A stretch of 64,000 nt of DNA from JASHVB01 sp963780805. GTDB lineage: Bacteria > Pseudomonadota > Alphaproteobacteria > Acetobacterales > Acetobacteraceae. Positions 33,031 through 41,049 of this stretch are shown one piece after another. The notes under the pieces were generated by a model, which made no database searches, was not told the origin of the DNA, and was given only the letters and a program-made list of their open reading frames with translations. The stretch spans positions 137,322 through 201,321 of the forward strand of contig CAWADP010000013.1 of NCBI GenBank assembly GCA_963780805.1, given 5' to 3'. A program made the position numbers and the translations under genes. Each line of letters starts with the position of its first letter. Within the stretch, counting starts at the first letter, position 1.

Positions 33031-34848
33031 TCACCGCCGGCCGAACAGCTTCTCGATCTCGCCGCGGCTGAGCTTGAGGAAGGTGGGACGGCCGTGGCTG
33101 CAGGTGGCGGCGCGGGGTGTGGCCTCCATCTGCCGCAGCAGCGCGTCCATCTCGGCCTGAGTGAGCCGGCGGCCGGCGCGCACCGAGCCATGGCAGGCTA
33201 GCCGCGCCACCGCCGCATCCAGCCGCGCCGCCAGCGCGGTCGCCTCGTCTTGCTCTGCCAGCTCGTCGGCGAGGTCGCGCAGCAGGGGGGCCGGGTCCGG
33301 CGCGCCCAGCACGGCCGGCAGCGCCCGCACCAGCACCGCGCCGGACCCGAATGCCTCCAGCTCCAGGCCGAGCAAGGCGAGTTCCGCGGCATGCGCCAGC
33401 AGGCGGGCGGCGTTGGCTTGCGGCAGTTCGACCACCGCCGGCAGCAGGAGGGACTGGGTGCGCACGCCGCCGTCCAGCATCTGGGCGCGGATCGCTTCGT
33501 GGGTGAGGCGCTCATGGGCGGCGTGCTGGTCCACCAGCACCAGCGAGCCGTCGGCGGCCACGGCGATGATGTAGGTATCCAGCACCTGCGCCACCGGCGC
33601 GCCGAGCGGATGCGCCGGGTCCGGCTCCACCGGGGAGAACATTCGGGCGGCGGGGGGGCCGTCGAACCCGAGCGGCGCCTCGGCGAGGCCCCATTGGCCA
33701 TTGGGGGCCAGCCCACCGGGGGTCCCGTTCGCGGCGGTGGGCGGCATGCCGGGCAGCGGCAGTTCCCGGATGCCGGCGGCCGGCAGGCCCGGACGGCCGG
33801 GGCGCGACTGCCATAGATGGAGCGTCGGGCGTGGGAGCAGGGTCGCGCTCTGCGTCACCGTGCCGGCGCCGGCGGCGAGCGTCTGGCCGAGTGTCGAAAT
33901 CACCAGGCCGCGCACCGCGGCGGGGTCACGGAAGCGCAGCTCCGCCTTGCTGGGGTGGACGTTCACGTCCAGCTCCTCCGGCGGGAGTTCCAGATAGAGC
34001 GCCACGACCGGGTGGCGGCCGGATTCGATCACGGCGCGATAGGCGACGCGCACCGCGGTCCGCAACACCGGGTCGGACACCGGGCGGCCGTTCACCGTCA
34101 GCGCCTGCGCCGCGGCGGTGGCGCGGGTGACGGCGGGGGAGCAGGCGAAGCCCTCGAGGCGCAGGGAGCCACGGGTGGCGGATACCGGCAGCAGCGCCGC
34201 GGCGGCGTCGGGGCCGAGCAAGGCGGCGACGCGGGCCGCGCGGTCCTGCGGCGGCAGGTCGAAACGGGCGTGGCCATCGATCTCCAGGCGGAAGGCGACG
34301 TGCGGTGCCGCCAGCGCGAGGCGGCGGACGGCCGCCTCGGCATGGTCGGCCTCGGTTCGGGGATGCTTGAGGAACTTGCGCCGGGCGGGGGTGGCAAAGA
34401 ACAGGTCGCGGACCACCACGCGGGTGCCGGGTGGACCGGCGGCGGGGGTCGGTTCGGTGACCCGGCCGCCCTCGACGCGGATGGCATTGGCGCTGTCCGC
34501 ATCGGCGGGGCGGGAGACAATGGCGAGGCGCGCCGCGGCGCCGATCGAGGGCAGCGCCTCGCCGCGGAAGCCGAGGGTGGCGATGTGGATCAGGCTGTCG
34601 TCGCTCAGCTTGGAGGTGGCGTGGCGCTGCACCGCGAGGGCGAGCTCAGCGGCGGTCATGCCGCACCCATCGTCGGCCACCTCGATGCGGTCGATGCCAC
34701 CGCCTTCGAGGGCGACGGCGATGCGGGTGGCGCCGGCGTCGAGGGCGTTCTCGACCAGCTCCTTCGCGGCGGCGGCGGGACGCTCGATCACCTCACCGGC
34801 GGCGATGCGGTTGACCGTGGTCTCGGGAAGGATGCGGATCGAGGGCAC
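33031..34848 (-). CDS. mutL: DNA mismatch repair protein MutL
   Basis: MutL couples MutS mismatch recognition to strand removal. The 605-residue product has the GHKL ATPase N-terminus (IRILPETTVNRIAAGEVIER, AAKELVENALDAGATR, ADDGCGM, ATLGFRGEALPSI, GTRVVVRDLFFATPARRKFL), the transducer domain (VNGRPVSDPVL, DVNVHPSKAELRF), a variable linker and the dimerisation domain (VDQHAAHERLTHEAIR, HGSVRAGRRLTQAEMDALLR, CSHGRPTFLKLSRGEIEKLF). The GTG at 34848 begins the conserved VPSIRILPE. Upstream in the same frame lies a 12-bp repeat that would code SDPH units if translated. It is a true housekeeping gene. Confidence 0.96.
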   Translation of the reverse strand: MPSIRILPETTVNRIAAGEVIERPAAAAKELVENALDAGATRIAVALEGGGIDRIEVADDGCGMTAAELALAVQRHATSKLSDDSLIHIATLGFRGEALPSIGAAARLAIVSRPADADSANAIRVEGGRVTEPTPAAGPPGTRVVVRDLFFATPARRKFLKHPRTEADHAEAAVRRLALAAPHVAFRLEIDGHARFDLPPQDRAARVAALLGPDAAAALLPVSATRGSLRLEGFACSPAVTRATAAAQALTVNGRPVSDPVLRTAVRVAYRAVIESGRHPVVALYLELPPEELDVNVHPSKAELRFRDPAAVRGLVISTLGQTLAAGAGTVTQSATLLPRPTLHLWQSRPGRPGLPAAGIRELPLPGMPPTAANGTPGGLAPNGQWGLAEAPLGFDGPPAARMFSPVEPDPAHPLGAPVAQVLDTYIIAVAADGSLVLVDQHAAHERLTHEAIRAQMLDGGVRTQSLLLPAVVELPQANAARLLAHAAELALLGLELEAFGSGAVLVRALPAVLGAPDPAPLLRDLADELAEQDEATALAARLDAAVARLACHGSVRAGRRLTQAEMDALLRQMEATPRAATCSHGRPTFLKLSRGEIEKLFGRR

Positions 34849-34865
34849 GGGCGGCGCCTGCCATT

Positions 34866-34901
34866 GGGGATCGGAGTGGGGATCGGAGTGGGGATCGGAG
34901 T
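34866..34901. repeat. 3 x 12-bp tandem repeat upstream of mutL
   Basis: Three perfect copies of GGGATCGGAGTG start at 34866, 34878 and 34890, just before the mutL start on the minus strand. Repeat number could affect mutL expression. Confidence 0.92.
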
Positions 34902-35063
34902 GGGGAGTGGGAGCGAACTCGGATTCGGGAAAGGAACGTAGCGCGATCAGGGGGGGAGGGCGAGGATTGGTTGCGGTCGGTCCCGGCAATCGGGGTGAGC
35001 CACCAGTGGGCAACCGCCCCCATTGGCCAGTCGCCAGCGCATTCTGATTCACCGCTTTTTCAC

Positions 35064-35156
35064 CACGGAGTTGGAGCGGAGGGCCACGGGAGCCGGAGTT
35101 TACCCCGGCAGCTGGGACAAACTCCGACTCCCGTGGCCCTCCATTCTGTCTCCGTG
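35064..35156. repeat. palindromic element
   Basis: The arms CACGGAGTTGGAGCGGAGGG ... and ... CCTCCATTCTGTCTCCGTG, with inner CCACGGGAG / CTCCCGTGG, form a 93-bp inverted repeat. It is upstream of mutL. The rest of the gap up to the riboswitch (35157-35558) is less GC-rich and shows no gene. Confidence 0.82.
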
Positions 35157-35558
35157 TTGCAAGCAAACTGTCGCCGATATCTACGGCGGTTGGGGCGAGC
35201 CGCTAAGCCTGCCAACCAGTACCTCCGCACAGCGGTTTTGACCGATTGCATGGTGACTGGTGACTGCTCGAACCCTTTGGCCGTCCGGCCGCTCGTGGCG
35301 CGGACCAATTCCTCAAATGGTCGATGATCTCTATAGGGCTATTTCTCCTTACCTACTTTCAGATCTCCAAATGGTTCAGTAGTAAATGCCATTCATTGGA
35401 GCGGGCGACCCTGGGATACTCCGCGCCGCCCATTACCCTCTTGCGATACCCTCTTGCGATCGGTCAAGCACCAGCCGGGGCACCGTTGACGGCGTCCGCC
35501 GTTTCGACCTAGGGTCGCCTCCGTCGCCGTTCCCGAACCCGTTCGCGGAACGCCCGAC

Positions 35559-35612
35559 CCTCGCGATTTGACCGGCCGGCTTGCGGCGAGGTGAAACAAG
35601 CGCGCTAAAGAG
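35559..35612 (+). ncRNA. SAM-II riboswitch (metA/metZ leader)
   Basis: The stem CCTCGC (35559-35564) pairs with GCGAGG (35586-35591), enclosing GATTTGACCGGCCGGCTTGC. It is followed by TGAAACAAGCGCGCTAAAG. The order GATTT, CCGGCTTGC, stem 3', then AA-GC-GCTAAAG is the SAM-II consensus with its pseudoknot-forming 3' tail. It sits 77 bp before metZ, its usual target in alphaproteobacteria. It senses S-adenosylmethionine and is expected to lower metZ expression when SAM is abundant. A further hairpin (CAGCGGTC ... GACCGCTG) follows at about 35615-35646. Confidence 0.9.
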
Positions 35613-35688
35613 GCCAGCGGTCGTCTTGAGCTTTCCGTGACCGCTGCTCCACGGTCGGGCCAACCGAGTGACAGAAGGCCCGAAGCAC

Positions 35689-36906
35689 ATGACCATCGAC
35701 CCCGCGCGCTATCGCCCCGCAACGCAACTCGTCCACGGCGGCATCAAACGCAGCCAGCACGGCGAGACCGCCGAGGCGCTGTACCTCACCTCCGGCTACG
35801 TCTACGACAACGCCGAACAAGCCGAAGGCACCTTCGCCGGCACCGTCGAGCACTACCAGTATTCGCGCTTCGCCAACCCGACGCTGAGCATGTTGGAGGA
35901 GCGGCTGTGCCAGATCGAAGGCGCCGAGGCCTGCCGCACCACCGCCACCGGCATGGCCGCGGTCAATGCCGCCTTGCTCGCCCACCTGAAGGCCGGCGAC
36001 CGCGTGGTGGCGTCGCGAGCCCTGTTCGGCTCCTGCCACTGGATCGTCTCCACGCTGCTGCCGAAATTCGCCATCCGCACCGAGTTCGTCGATGGCAGCG
36101 ACCTGACGCAGTGGCGCGCGGCGCTGGCCACGCCGGCGAACCTCGTGCTGCTGGAAACGCCGTCGAACCCGATGCTGGAGATCGTCGATCTGCCGGCCGT
36201 GGCGGAACTGGCGCATCAGGCGGGCGCGATCGTCGTGGTGGACAACGTATTCGCAACGCCGCTGCTGCAGCAGCCGTTGCAGATCGGCGCCGACGTGGTG
36301 GTGTATTCCTGCACCAAGCATATCGACGGGCAGGGCCGCGTGCTCGGCGGGGCGGTGCTGGGCGATCGCAAGTGGATCACCGACACGCTGCAGCCGTTCA
36401 TCCGCAACACCGGTCCGGCGATGTCGCCGTTCACCGCCTGGGTGTTGCTGAAGGGGCTGGAAACGCTGGCGCTGCGGGTCGATGCAGGCTGTCGCGCGGC
36501 CGCATCGATTGCCGATTTCCTGGCCGGGCAACCGGGGGTGACGCGCGTCTGGTATCCGACGCGCGCCGACCATCCGCAGCGCGCGCTGGCGATGCGACAG
36601 ATGAAAGCGGGCGGCACGGTGGTGACATTCGAAGTCGCCGGCGGCAAGGACCCTGCGTTTGCCGTGATGAATGCGTTCGGATTGATCGCAATTTCCAACA
36701 ACCTGGGCAATTCAAAGTCGCTGGCGACGCATCCGGCCACCACGACGCATATGCGCATCGGCGCGGAGGAACGCGCGAAACTCGGCATCACCGATGGGGT
36801 GATCCGGGTCTCCATCGGGCTGGAAGATCCCGACGATCTGAAGGACGACCTGGCGCAGGCGCTGGCGCGGATCGTTCCGGCGGCGACGGCACGCGCGGCG
36901 GAGTAG
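35689..36906 (+). CDS. metZ: O-succinylhomoserine sulfhydrylase
   Basis: The PLP-dependent enzyme makes homocysteine from O-succinylhomoserine and sulfide in methionine synthesis. The 405-residue protein shows YRPATQLVHGGIKRSQHGET, LTSGYVYDNAEQAEGTFAG, YSRFANPTLSMLEERLC, the PLP phosphate region TTATGMAAVNAALL, LETPSNPMLEIVDL, VVVDNVFATPLLQQPLQIGA, the Schiff-base lysine in VVYSCTKHIDGQGRVLGG, and the late THMRIGAEERAKLGI. ATG 35689 is preferred over an in-frame upstream start. It lies directly behind a SAM-II riboswitch, which supports the methionine role. No metW/metX pair is nearby. Confidence 0.95.
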   Translation: MTIDPARYRPATQLVHGGIKRSQHGETAEALYLTSGYVYDNAEQAEGTFAGTVEHYQYSRFANPTLSMLEERLCQIEGAEACRTTATGMAAVNAALLAHLKAGDRVVASRALFGSCHWIVSTLLPKFAIRTEFVDGSDLTQWRAALATPANLVLLETPSNPMLEIVDLPAVAELAHQAGAIVVVDNVFATPLLQQPLQIGADVVVYSCTKHIDGQGRVLGGAVLGDRKWITDTLQPFIRNTGPAMSPFTAWVLLKGLETLALRVDAGCRAAASIADFLAGQPGVTRVWYPTRADHPQRALAMRQMKAGGTVVTFEVAGGKDPAFAVMNAFGLIAISNNLGNSKSLATHPATTTHMRIGAEERAKLGITDGVIRVSIGLEDPDDLKDDLAQALARIVPAATARAAE

Positions 36907-37639
36907 CCACGCGGGGCGGGGAGGCAGGCGATGCGGCTGAGCGACATTGCCCAGGTGACTCGCATGGCCTTTCCCCCGGCCGCCGGCTGAGCCGACGCCA
37001 GATCGGTCCTGCTCCGGTGCTGACGAAGTACAACCTGGTGCCGCAGAGTTTCGCCACGACGGCCCAACGGAACAAGGCGTAGGGCGGGGCCGAACGGGCT
37101 TGATCGGTAGTCGAAAGGCGTGGATGTGGCAGGAACGATGAGACTATCGAACTCGCGGATATGGTTGATGGCCACCACCCAAACGTAGCCGTTGCCTTAT
37201 CGCAGGCGCGGCAAGAGCCGGTTGGTGAAGCCCGGCCAACTGCTCGGGACTGTGGCAATCGCGTAACGCCGGCGCACCTTGTCCGGGTCGAGACAGACTA
37301 CAACCTCGTCTCTGACCAGTTCACCGGGCTCAACGGCATCACAATACGCGTCCTGCCAGGTCTGGCGCAGAAACATCAGCATCGCTTCAAGAGAAGCGTC
37401 GTTGCCGTAGTATGAGGCCGAACAGGCAGACGTTTCTCGGTCCGTGCGGGTCTGGGAATGTCAGGGCATCCGGAGCAACCGCGTCATACGCATCTGTCGC
37501 GTCCAACTCATCGAGCGCAGGAAAGGTCGTGCTGGTGCATCTCGCTCAACGAAGGTGGTAATGGTAGGGAAGCACATGCGGCGAGATGGCGGCAGACCGG
37601 ACCAGTCGCACGGCGTGCAGAAACGGCAATTCAGGGATA

Positions 37640-38011
37640 CTTTGGGCATAGCCGCTCACGGTTGGCGAAGCCTCCGCCCGCCGCAGCCAGTTCTGGTGCT
37701 GACGCAGCAGTCTCACCTTGTTTTGTGCTCGCTAGAGCAAGAGATGGCGGTAGCCGGCGCGACCGGCTGTGGTTGCTGAACGCGTTTGCCATCGTGCTGC
37801 TGACATTGTTGGGAGCAGCCGGGGAAGCGCTCGGCTACGATCGCTGGCTCAAATCAAATACCGCCAAACTCACTCGCTGTTCCGCCAGGGCTGCATGCTC
37901 GGTGAGCTTATTTCGAATATGCCGGAGCCAAGGCTACTGCCGTTGGTCGAGCGGTTCGCCGCCATGCTTGCCGAACTCCGCGTCTATGCCGATACTTTCG
38001 GGGCGGTGTGA
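37640..38011 (+). pseudogene. IS4-family transposase 3' remnant
   Basis: The last third of a transposase can be pieced together from two or three frames. QFRDTLG near 37630 recalls the family's FRDTKDLRFG. RRDRLWLLNAFAIVLLTLLG then AAGEALGYDRWLKSNTAK at 37755-37865 is the IS4-type C-terminal block. A frame change near 37862 leads to THSLFRQGCMLGELISNMPE then LVERFAAMLAELRVY, ending at a stop at 38011. The N-terminal two thirds and the terminal inverted repeats are not recognisable. It is an old, inactive insertion. Family naming is from memory. Confidence 0.7.
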
Positions 38012-38346
38012 AATGAGGGGAGTCATGCGTTACCCGCCTCATTCGGCAGTCTGACCCGGATAACCAGACTAACGCTAGCGAGCCTTGAATTCACTATCTC
38101 ATCTCCGTGGATCTCACTCGCGACGGCCAATCGCTTCAGCTCACCATAAGAGGCCGCGAGGCGAAGGGTTCCACGGTGAGTTTCAGACCGATGTCCAGAG
38201 CGGTCTTCGGTAACCATCCAAAGGTGACGCGATGTTTCGTCCGAGTCAGCTGCTCGTCCCGCTTCGCCACGAGTTGAAGACAACTCCTAGCCACGAATGT
38301 CATCTAGGCAAGGGAATACGGTGCCCGTCGCCCACGGTCTACATTA

Positions 38347-38411
38347 TGCTTTTGGAGAAGGATCGAGATGCTTTTGGAGAAGGATCGAGATGCTTTTGGA
38401 GAAGGATCGAG
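38347..38411 (+). repeat. 3 x 22-bp tandem repeat
   Basis: Three copies of a 22-bp unit (TGCTTTTGGAGAAGGATCGA plus GA) start at 38347, 38369 and 38391, the last one base short. It ends four bases before the SDR stop codon on the other strand. Confidence 0.93.
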
Positions 38412-38414
38412 CCA

Positions 38415-39110
38415 CTACCCTTTTTGCCTGGGACGCATCGAAACATCAGTTATTTCCGCGGTCCGTGGCAATTGCAGAATATGGCGCACCAGGCTGGCAA
38501 CGTCCTCGGGCTGGATAAGGCGCCCGGGCACGTAGGGCCGCCCTTCCATGGCCGCAATTTCGCGTTGCCGCTCGCCCGCCGTACGCCCGAGATAAATCGA
38601 CGCGATCCGGACACCCTTCTCGTTGACCTCGTCGCGCAAACTGTCGGCGATCGCCTTCAGTGCGTGCCTGGTCGCGGCATATTGCCCCACCTCGGCGGAT
38701 GCCCGCAACGCCTGGCTCGAGTTGATGAATACGACATCGCCGGCGCTGTCGATCAGGAGAGGAATGATTTGGCGAATTAATGCATATGGGCCGAGCACAT
38801 TAACTTCCATCTGTCTCCTGAATATGTCCGGATCGGTTGATCGGCTATACGTTCCGGCGCACACGACAACGGCGTTCAAGGGCTGAAGCACCCGCAGTTC
38901 CGACGCAAGCTGATCGATATCAGCGGAAGACGTGAGATCGGCAGCAAGCGGAACGAGCCTGGGTCCCGCTCCAGGCAGCCTGATCTGCAGGAGGCTTTTG
39001 AGGCTGCGCCCCGTCACCAGCACCTGCCCGCCAACCTCATGAATGGCCCGGGTGATCGCTTGCCCGATATCACCCGAAGCGCCAACGACCAGTACCTTTT
39101 TTCCCCACAT
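38415..39110 (-). CDS. short-chain dehydrogenase with Tyr-x3-Arg active site
   Basis: The 231-residue protein has the SDR cofactor motif VLVVGASGDIGQAITRAIHE, VVCAGTYSRS in place of NNAG, the Ser in VVFINSSQAL, and QYAATRHALKAIADSLRDEV. The usual catalytic YxxxK reads YAATR, so the lysine is an arginine, while the next lysine is four residues on. The C-terminal IYLGRTAGERQREI, then YVPGRLIQPEDVASLVRHIL, are typical. ATG 39110 has GGAG six bases upstream; a longer TTG start is possible. Activity is uncertain because of the Lys-to-Arg change. Confidence 0.87.
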   Translation of the reverse strand: MWGKKVLVVGASGDIGQAITRAIHEVGGQVLVTGRSLKSLLQIRLPGAGPRLVPLAADLTSSADIDQLASELRVLQPLNAVVVCAGTYSRSTDPDIFRRQMEVNVLGPYALIRQIIPLLIDSAGDVVFINSSQALRASAEVGQYAATRHALKAIADSLRDEVNEKGVRIASIYLGRTAGERQREIAAMEGRPYVPGRLIQPEDVASLVRHILQLPRTAEITDVSMRPRQKG

Positions 39111-39199
39111 GTCTACTCCGGCGAGAAATTCACTGCCTCCAATATCATGCGGACGCGCAGAAACTTGGCTATTAAACAAAAAGTCGGATGGCAACCCGG

Positions 39200-39589
39200 C
39201 CTACTCCCCGAATTGCCGAAGTTACCGTCTTCTGCCTCGATCCTAAGCTCCCCCGCACGCGGTTCGGATTCGGGTGGCGCGCCGACGGCCGAACCTGCCG
39301 CCGAAGTGGTGGGCACCTGCAAACAGTATCTGCTGCACCAGGACTATCGGGGGCGGCTGTCTACGGCCGTCAATCTCGCGTTTCCGTCCACGCCGCCTGA
39401 ACCCGGCCCGGCCTGTCAGTTCAATATCTATCACCTGCTGCATACGCCCACCTGCTGCATACGCCGGCGCCCGACGCGCTGTTCCCGATGGCGATCGAGC
39501 AACCGCAGGGCGCAACCTGCTGCGCCGCCGCTGGCGCCACAGTGCAACAGATTGCGCCCTACTGGACAACCCAGCGCAATCGGCATTAA
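39200..39589 (+). pseudogene. unrecognised gene broken by a 17-bp duplication
   Basis: In one frame the sequence reads GTCKQYLLHQDYRGRLSTAV, NLAFPSTPPEPGPACQFNIY, HLLHTP and then becomes nonsense. In another frame it continues plausibly: LLHTPAPDALFPMAIEQPQG, ATVQQIAPYWTTQRNRH, with a stop at 39587-39589. At the junction CCTGCTGCATACGCC is present twice (39434 and 39451), a 17-bp tandem duplication that shifts the frame. Removing one copy would join HLLHTP to APDALFP. The product family is not recognised and the start is uncertain. It lies upstream of apaG on the same strand. Confidence 0.45.
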
Positions 39590-39632
39590 ATCCGGCGCGT
39601 AGCCCACATCGCGCAGGAAGGCGGTCGTTGCC

Positions 39633-40127
39633 ATGCAAAACGACGACACCAGGACGAACCGGCCCGGCCCGCGCGCATCGCGGCGGGACGAGCAATCCGC
39701 GGGCCGCATGCCGCGCGGTGAAGGCCGCGAGGGTTATGTGCGTACCACGCGCGGCGTGCGCATCTCGGTGCGGTCCTACTATCTCGAGGATCAGTCGCAT
39801 CCGGATGACAATCACTTCGTCTGGGCCTATCGCGTGAAGATCGAGAACAACGGCCGCGAGACCGTGCAGCTGCTGCGCCGCACCTGGCAGATCACCGATG
39901 CGCGCGGCCGCACCCAGCATGTGCATGGCGCCGGCGTGGTCGGCGAGCAACCGGTGCTGGAACCGGGCGAGAGCTTCGAATACACCTCGGGCACGCCGCT
40001 CGACACGCCCTCCGGCTTCATGGTGGGCGCCTACCACATGGTGGTGCCGGCGTCGGGGGAGAACTTCGACGTCCCGATCCCGGCGTTCAGCCTGGACAGC
40101 CCGCACCAGGGCGGTAGGGTGCATTAG
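39633..40127 (+). CDS. apaG: ApaG (Co2+/Mg2+ efflux-associated) protein
   Basis: The 164-residue protein has the fibronectin-III-like ApaG domain: TRGVRISVRSYYLEDQSHPD, NHFVWAYRVKIENNGRETVQ, LLRRTWQITDARGRTQHVHG, GVVGEQPVLEPGESFEYTSG and LDTPSGFMVGAYHMV. An N-terminal extension of about 35 charged residues is longer than in the family. The role is still poorly defined (linked to cobalt resistance and Ap4A in enterics). ATG 39633 is used; a shorter start inside is possible. It precedes folE by 122 bp on the same strand. Confidence 0.94.
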   Translation: MQNDDTRTNRPGPRASRRDEQSAGRMPRGEGREGYVRTTRGVRISVRSYYLEDQSHPDDNHFVWAYRVKIENNGRETVQLLRRTWQITDARGRTQHVHGAGVVGEQPVLEPGESFEYTSGTPLDTPSGFMVGAYHMVVPASGENFDVPIPAFSLDSPHQGGRVH

Positions 40128-40249
40128 CCGGCCAACAGGGTTGTGAGGCTCTGGTCGGACGATTACATGCGGACCGCGGCCCAGCTTGCGTCGCCCCACC
40201 GGCCGCCGGGCTCACCCCGGTGCGCCACAATGACCGGAGGAGCCAGGCG

Positions 40250-40897
40250 GTGAATATCGTCTCGCCGAAGCCTAGCCATACGCCAACCGAGGCGGCCTCC
40301 GCCTCGGAACGCCCGACGCGCGAGGCGGCGGAGGAAGCCGTCCGCGTCCTGCTGCGCTGGGCCGGGGATGACCCCACGCGCGAAGGGTTGCTCGGCACGC
40401 CGGACCGCGTGGTGCGGTCGTATGAGGAGTTCTTCGCCGGCTACGCGACGGACCCGGTCGCCATTCTGGCGCGCACGTTCGACGAGACTGACGGCTACGA
40501 CGAAATCGTTTTGCTCCGCGACATTCGTCTGGAAAGCTATTGCGAGCATCACATGGTGCCGATCGTCGGCCGAGCGCATGTCGCGTACCTGCCGCATCGC
40601 CGGGTGGTCGGGATCAGCAAGCTGGCGCGCCTGGTGGAGGCCTACGCCAAGCGCTTCCAGATCCAGGAGAAGATGACCGCGCAGATCGCCAACGCCATCC
40701 AGGACGTGCTGGAACCGCGCGGCGTCGCCGTGGTGATCGAGGCGGCGCATCAGTGCATGACGACGCGTGGCGTGCACAAGCCGGGGGTGACGATGGTCAC
40801 CAGCCGCATGTTGGGCGCTTTCCGCGATGATCCGAGCACGCGGCGCGAGCTGCTGGCGATGATCGGCAGTCGTGGCACGGCGATCATGGGGGACTGA
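40250..40897 (+). CDS. folE: GTP cyclohydrolase I
   Basis: The enzyme turns GTP into 7,8-dihydroneopterin triphosphate for folate and, in some bacteria, queuosine. The 215-residue product shows the zinc ligands in LESYCEHHMVPIVGRAHVAY and HQCMTTRGVHKPG, and the conserved LPHRRVVGISKLARLVEAYA, KRFQIQEKMTAQIANAI. GTG 40250 is chosen because GGAGGAG lies seven bases upstream; the frame starts a little earlier without a better site. It is convergent with the acyl-CoA ligase, with a palindrome between. Confidence 0.96.
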   Translation: MNIVSPKPSHTPTEAASASERPTREAAEEAVRVLLRWAGDDPTREGLLGTPDRVVRSYEEFFAGYATDPVAILARTFDETDGYDEIVLLRDIRLESYCEHHMVPIVGRAHVAYLPHRRVVGISKLARLVEAYAKRFQIQEKMTAQIANAIQDVLEPRGVAVVIEAAHQCMTTRGVHKPGVTMVTSRMLGAFRDDPSTRRELLAMIGSRGTAIMGD

Positions 40898-40977
40898 GGC
40901 GCATTCGGGCGTTGGGCAAACGCACCGCTCGTGCCCTGACGCCGAAAGTTGATAGGCCGACCCGAGCGTCATTGCAT

Positions 40978-41043
40978 GCGCAAGCTACCGCGAGTGACGT
41001 GCGAACTCTCTGGGAGATCGCTTCGCTGCGCCCGCAATGACAA
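40978..41043. repeat. palindromic element, TGTCATTGCG family
   Basis: The degraded left end GTCATTGCATGCGCAAGC pairs with the right end GCTTCGCTGCGCCCGCAATGAC. The interior GAGTGACGTGCG and GGGAGATCGCTTCGC match the copy at 17018-17101. Confidence 0.75.
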
Positions 41044-41049
41044 TTTGAT

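Larger units (their letters stand above)
36907..38414. other. 1.5-kb gene-poor stretch with transposase debris
   Basis: No intact gene is seen. A 19-codon frame at 36931-36990 (MRLSDIAQVTRMAFPPAAG) has a good GGGGAGG site and may be a truncated gene start. A minus-strand frame near 37197-37382 (FLRQTWQDAYCDAVEPGELV) looks protein-like but is unrecognised. IS4 transposase debris occupies 37640-38011 and a 22-bp tandem array lies at 38347-38411. Confidence 0.6.

Noticed and set aside
37197..37382. Minus-strand frame MLMFLRQTWQDAYCDAVEPG in the gap after metZ
   Set aside because: May be the tail of a broken gene, but no family or upstream part was recognised; mentioned in the gap entry only.
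38023..38283. Minus-strand 86-codon frame (AASYGELKRLAVASEIHGDE)
   Set aside because: Protein-like but needs a TTG start with wrongly spaced ribosome-binding site; lies in a debris region and could not be tied to a family.
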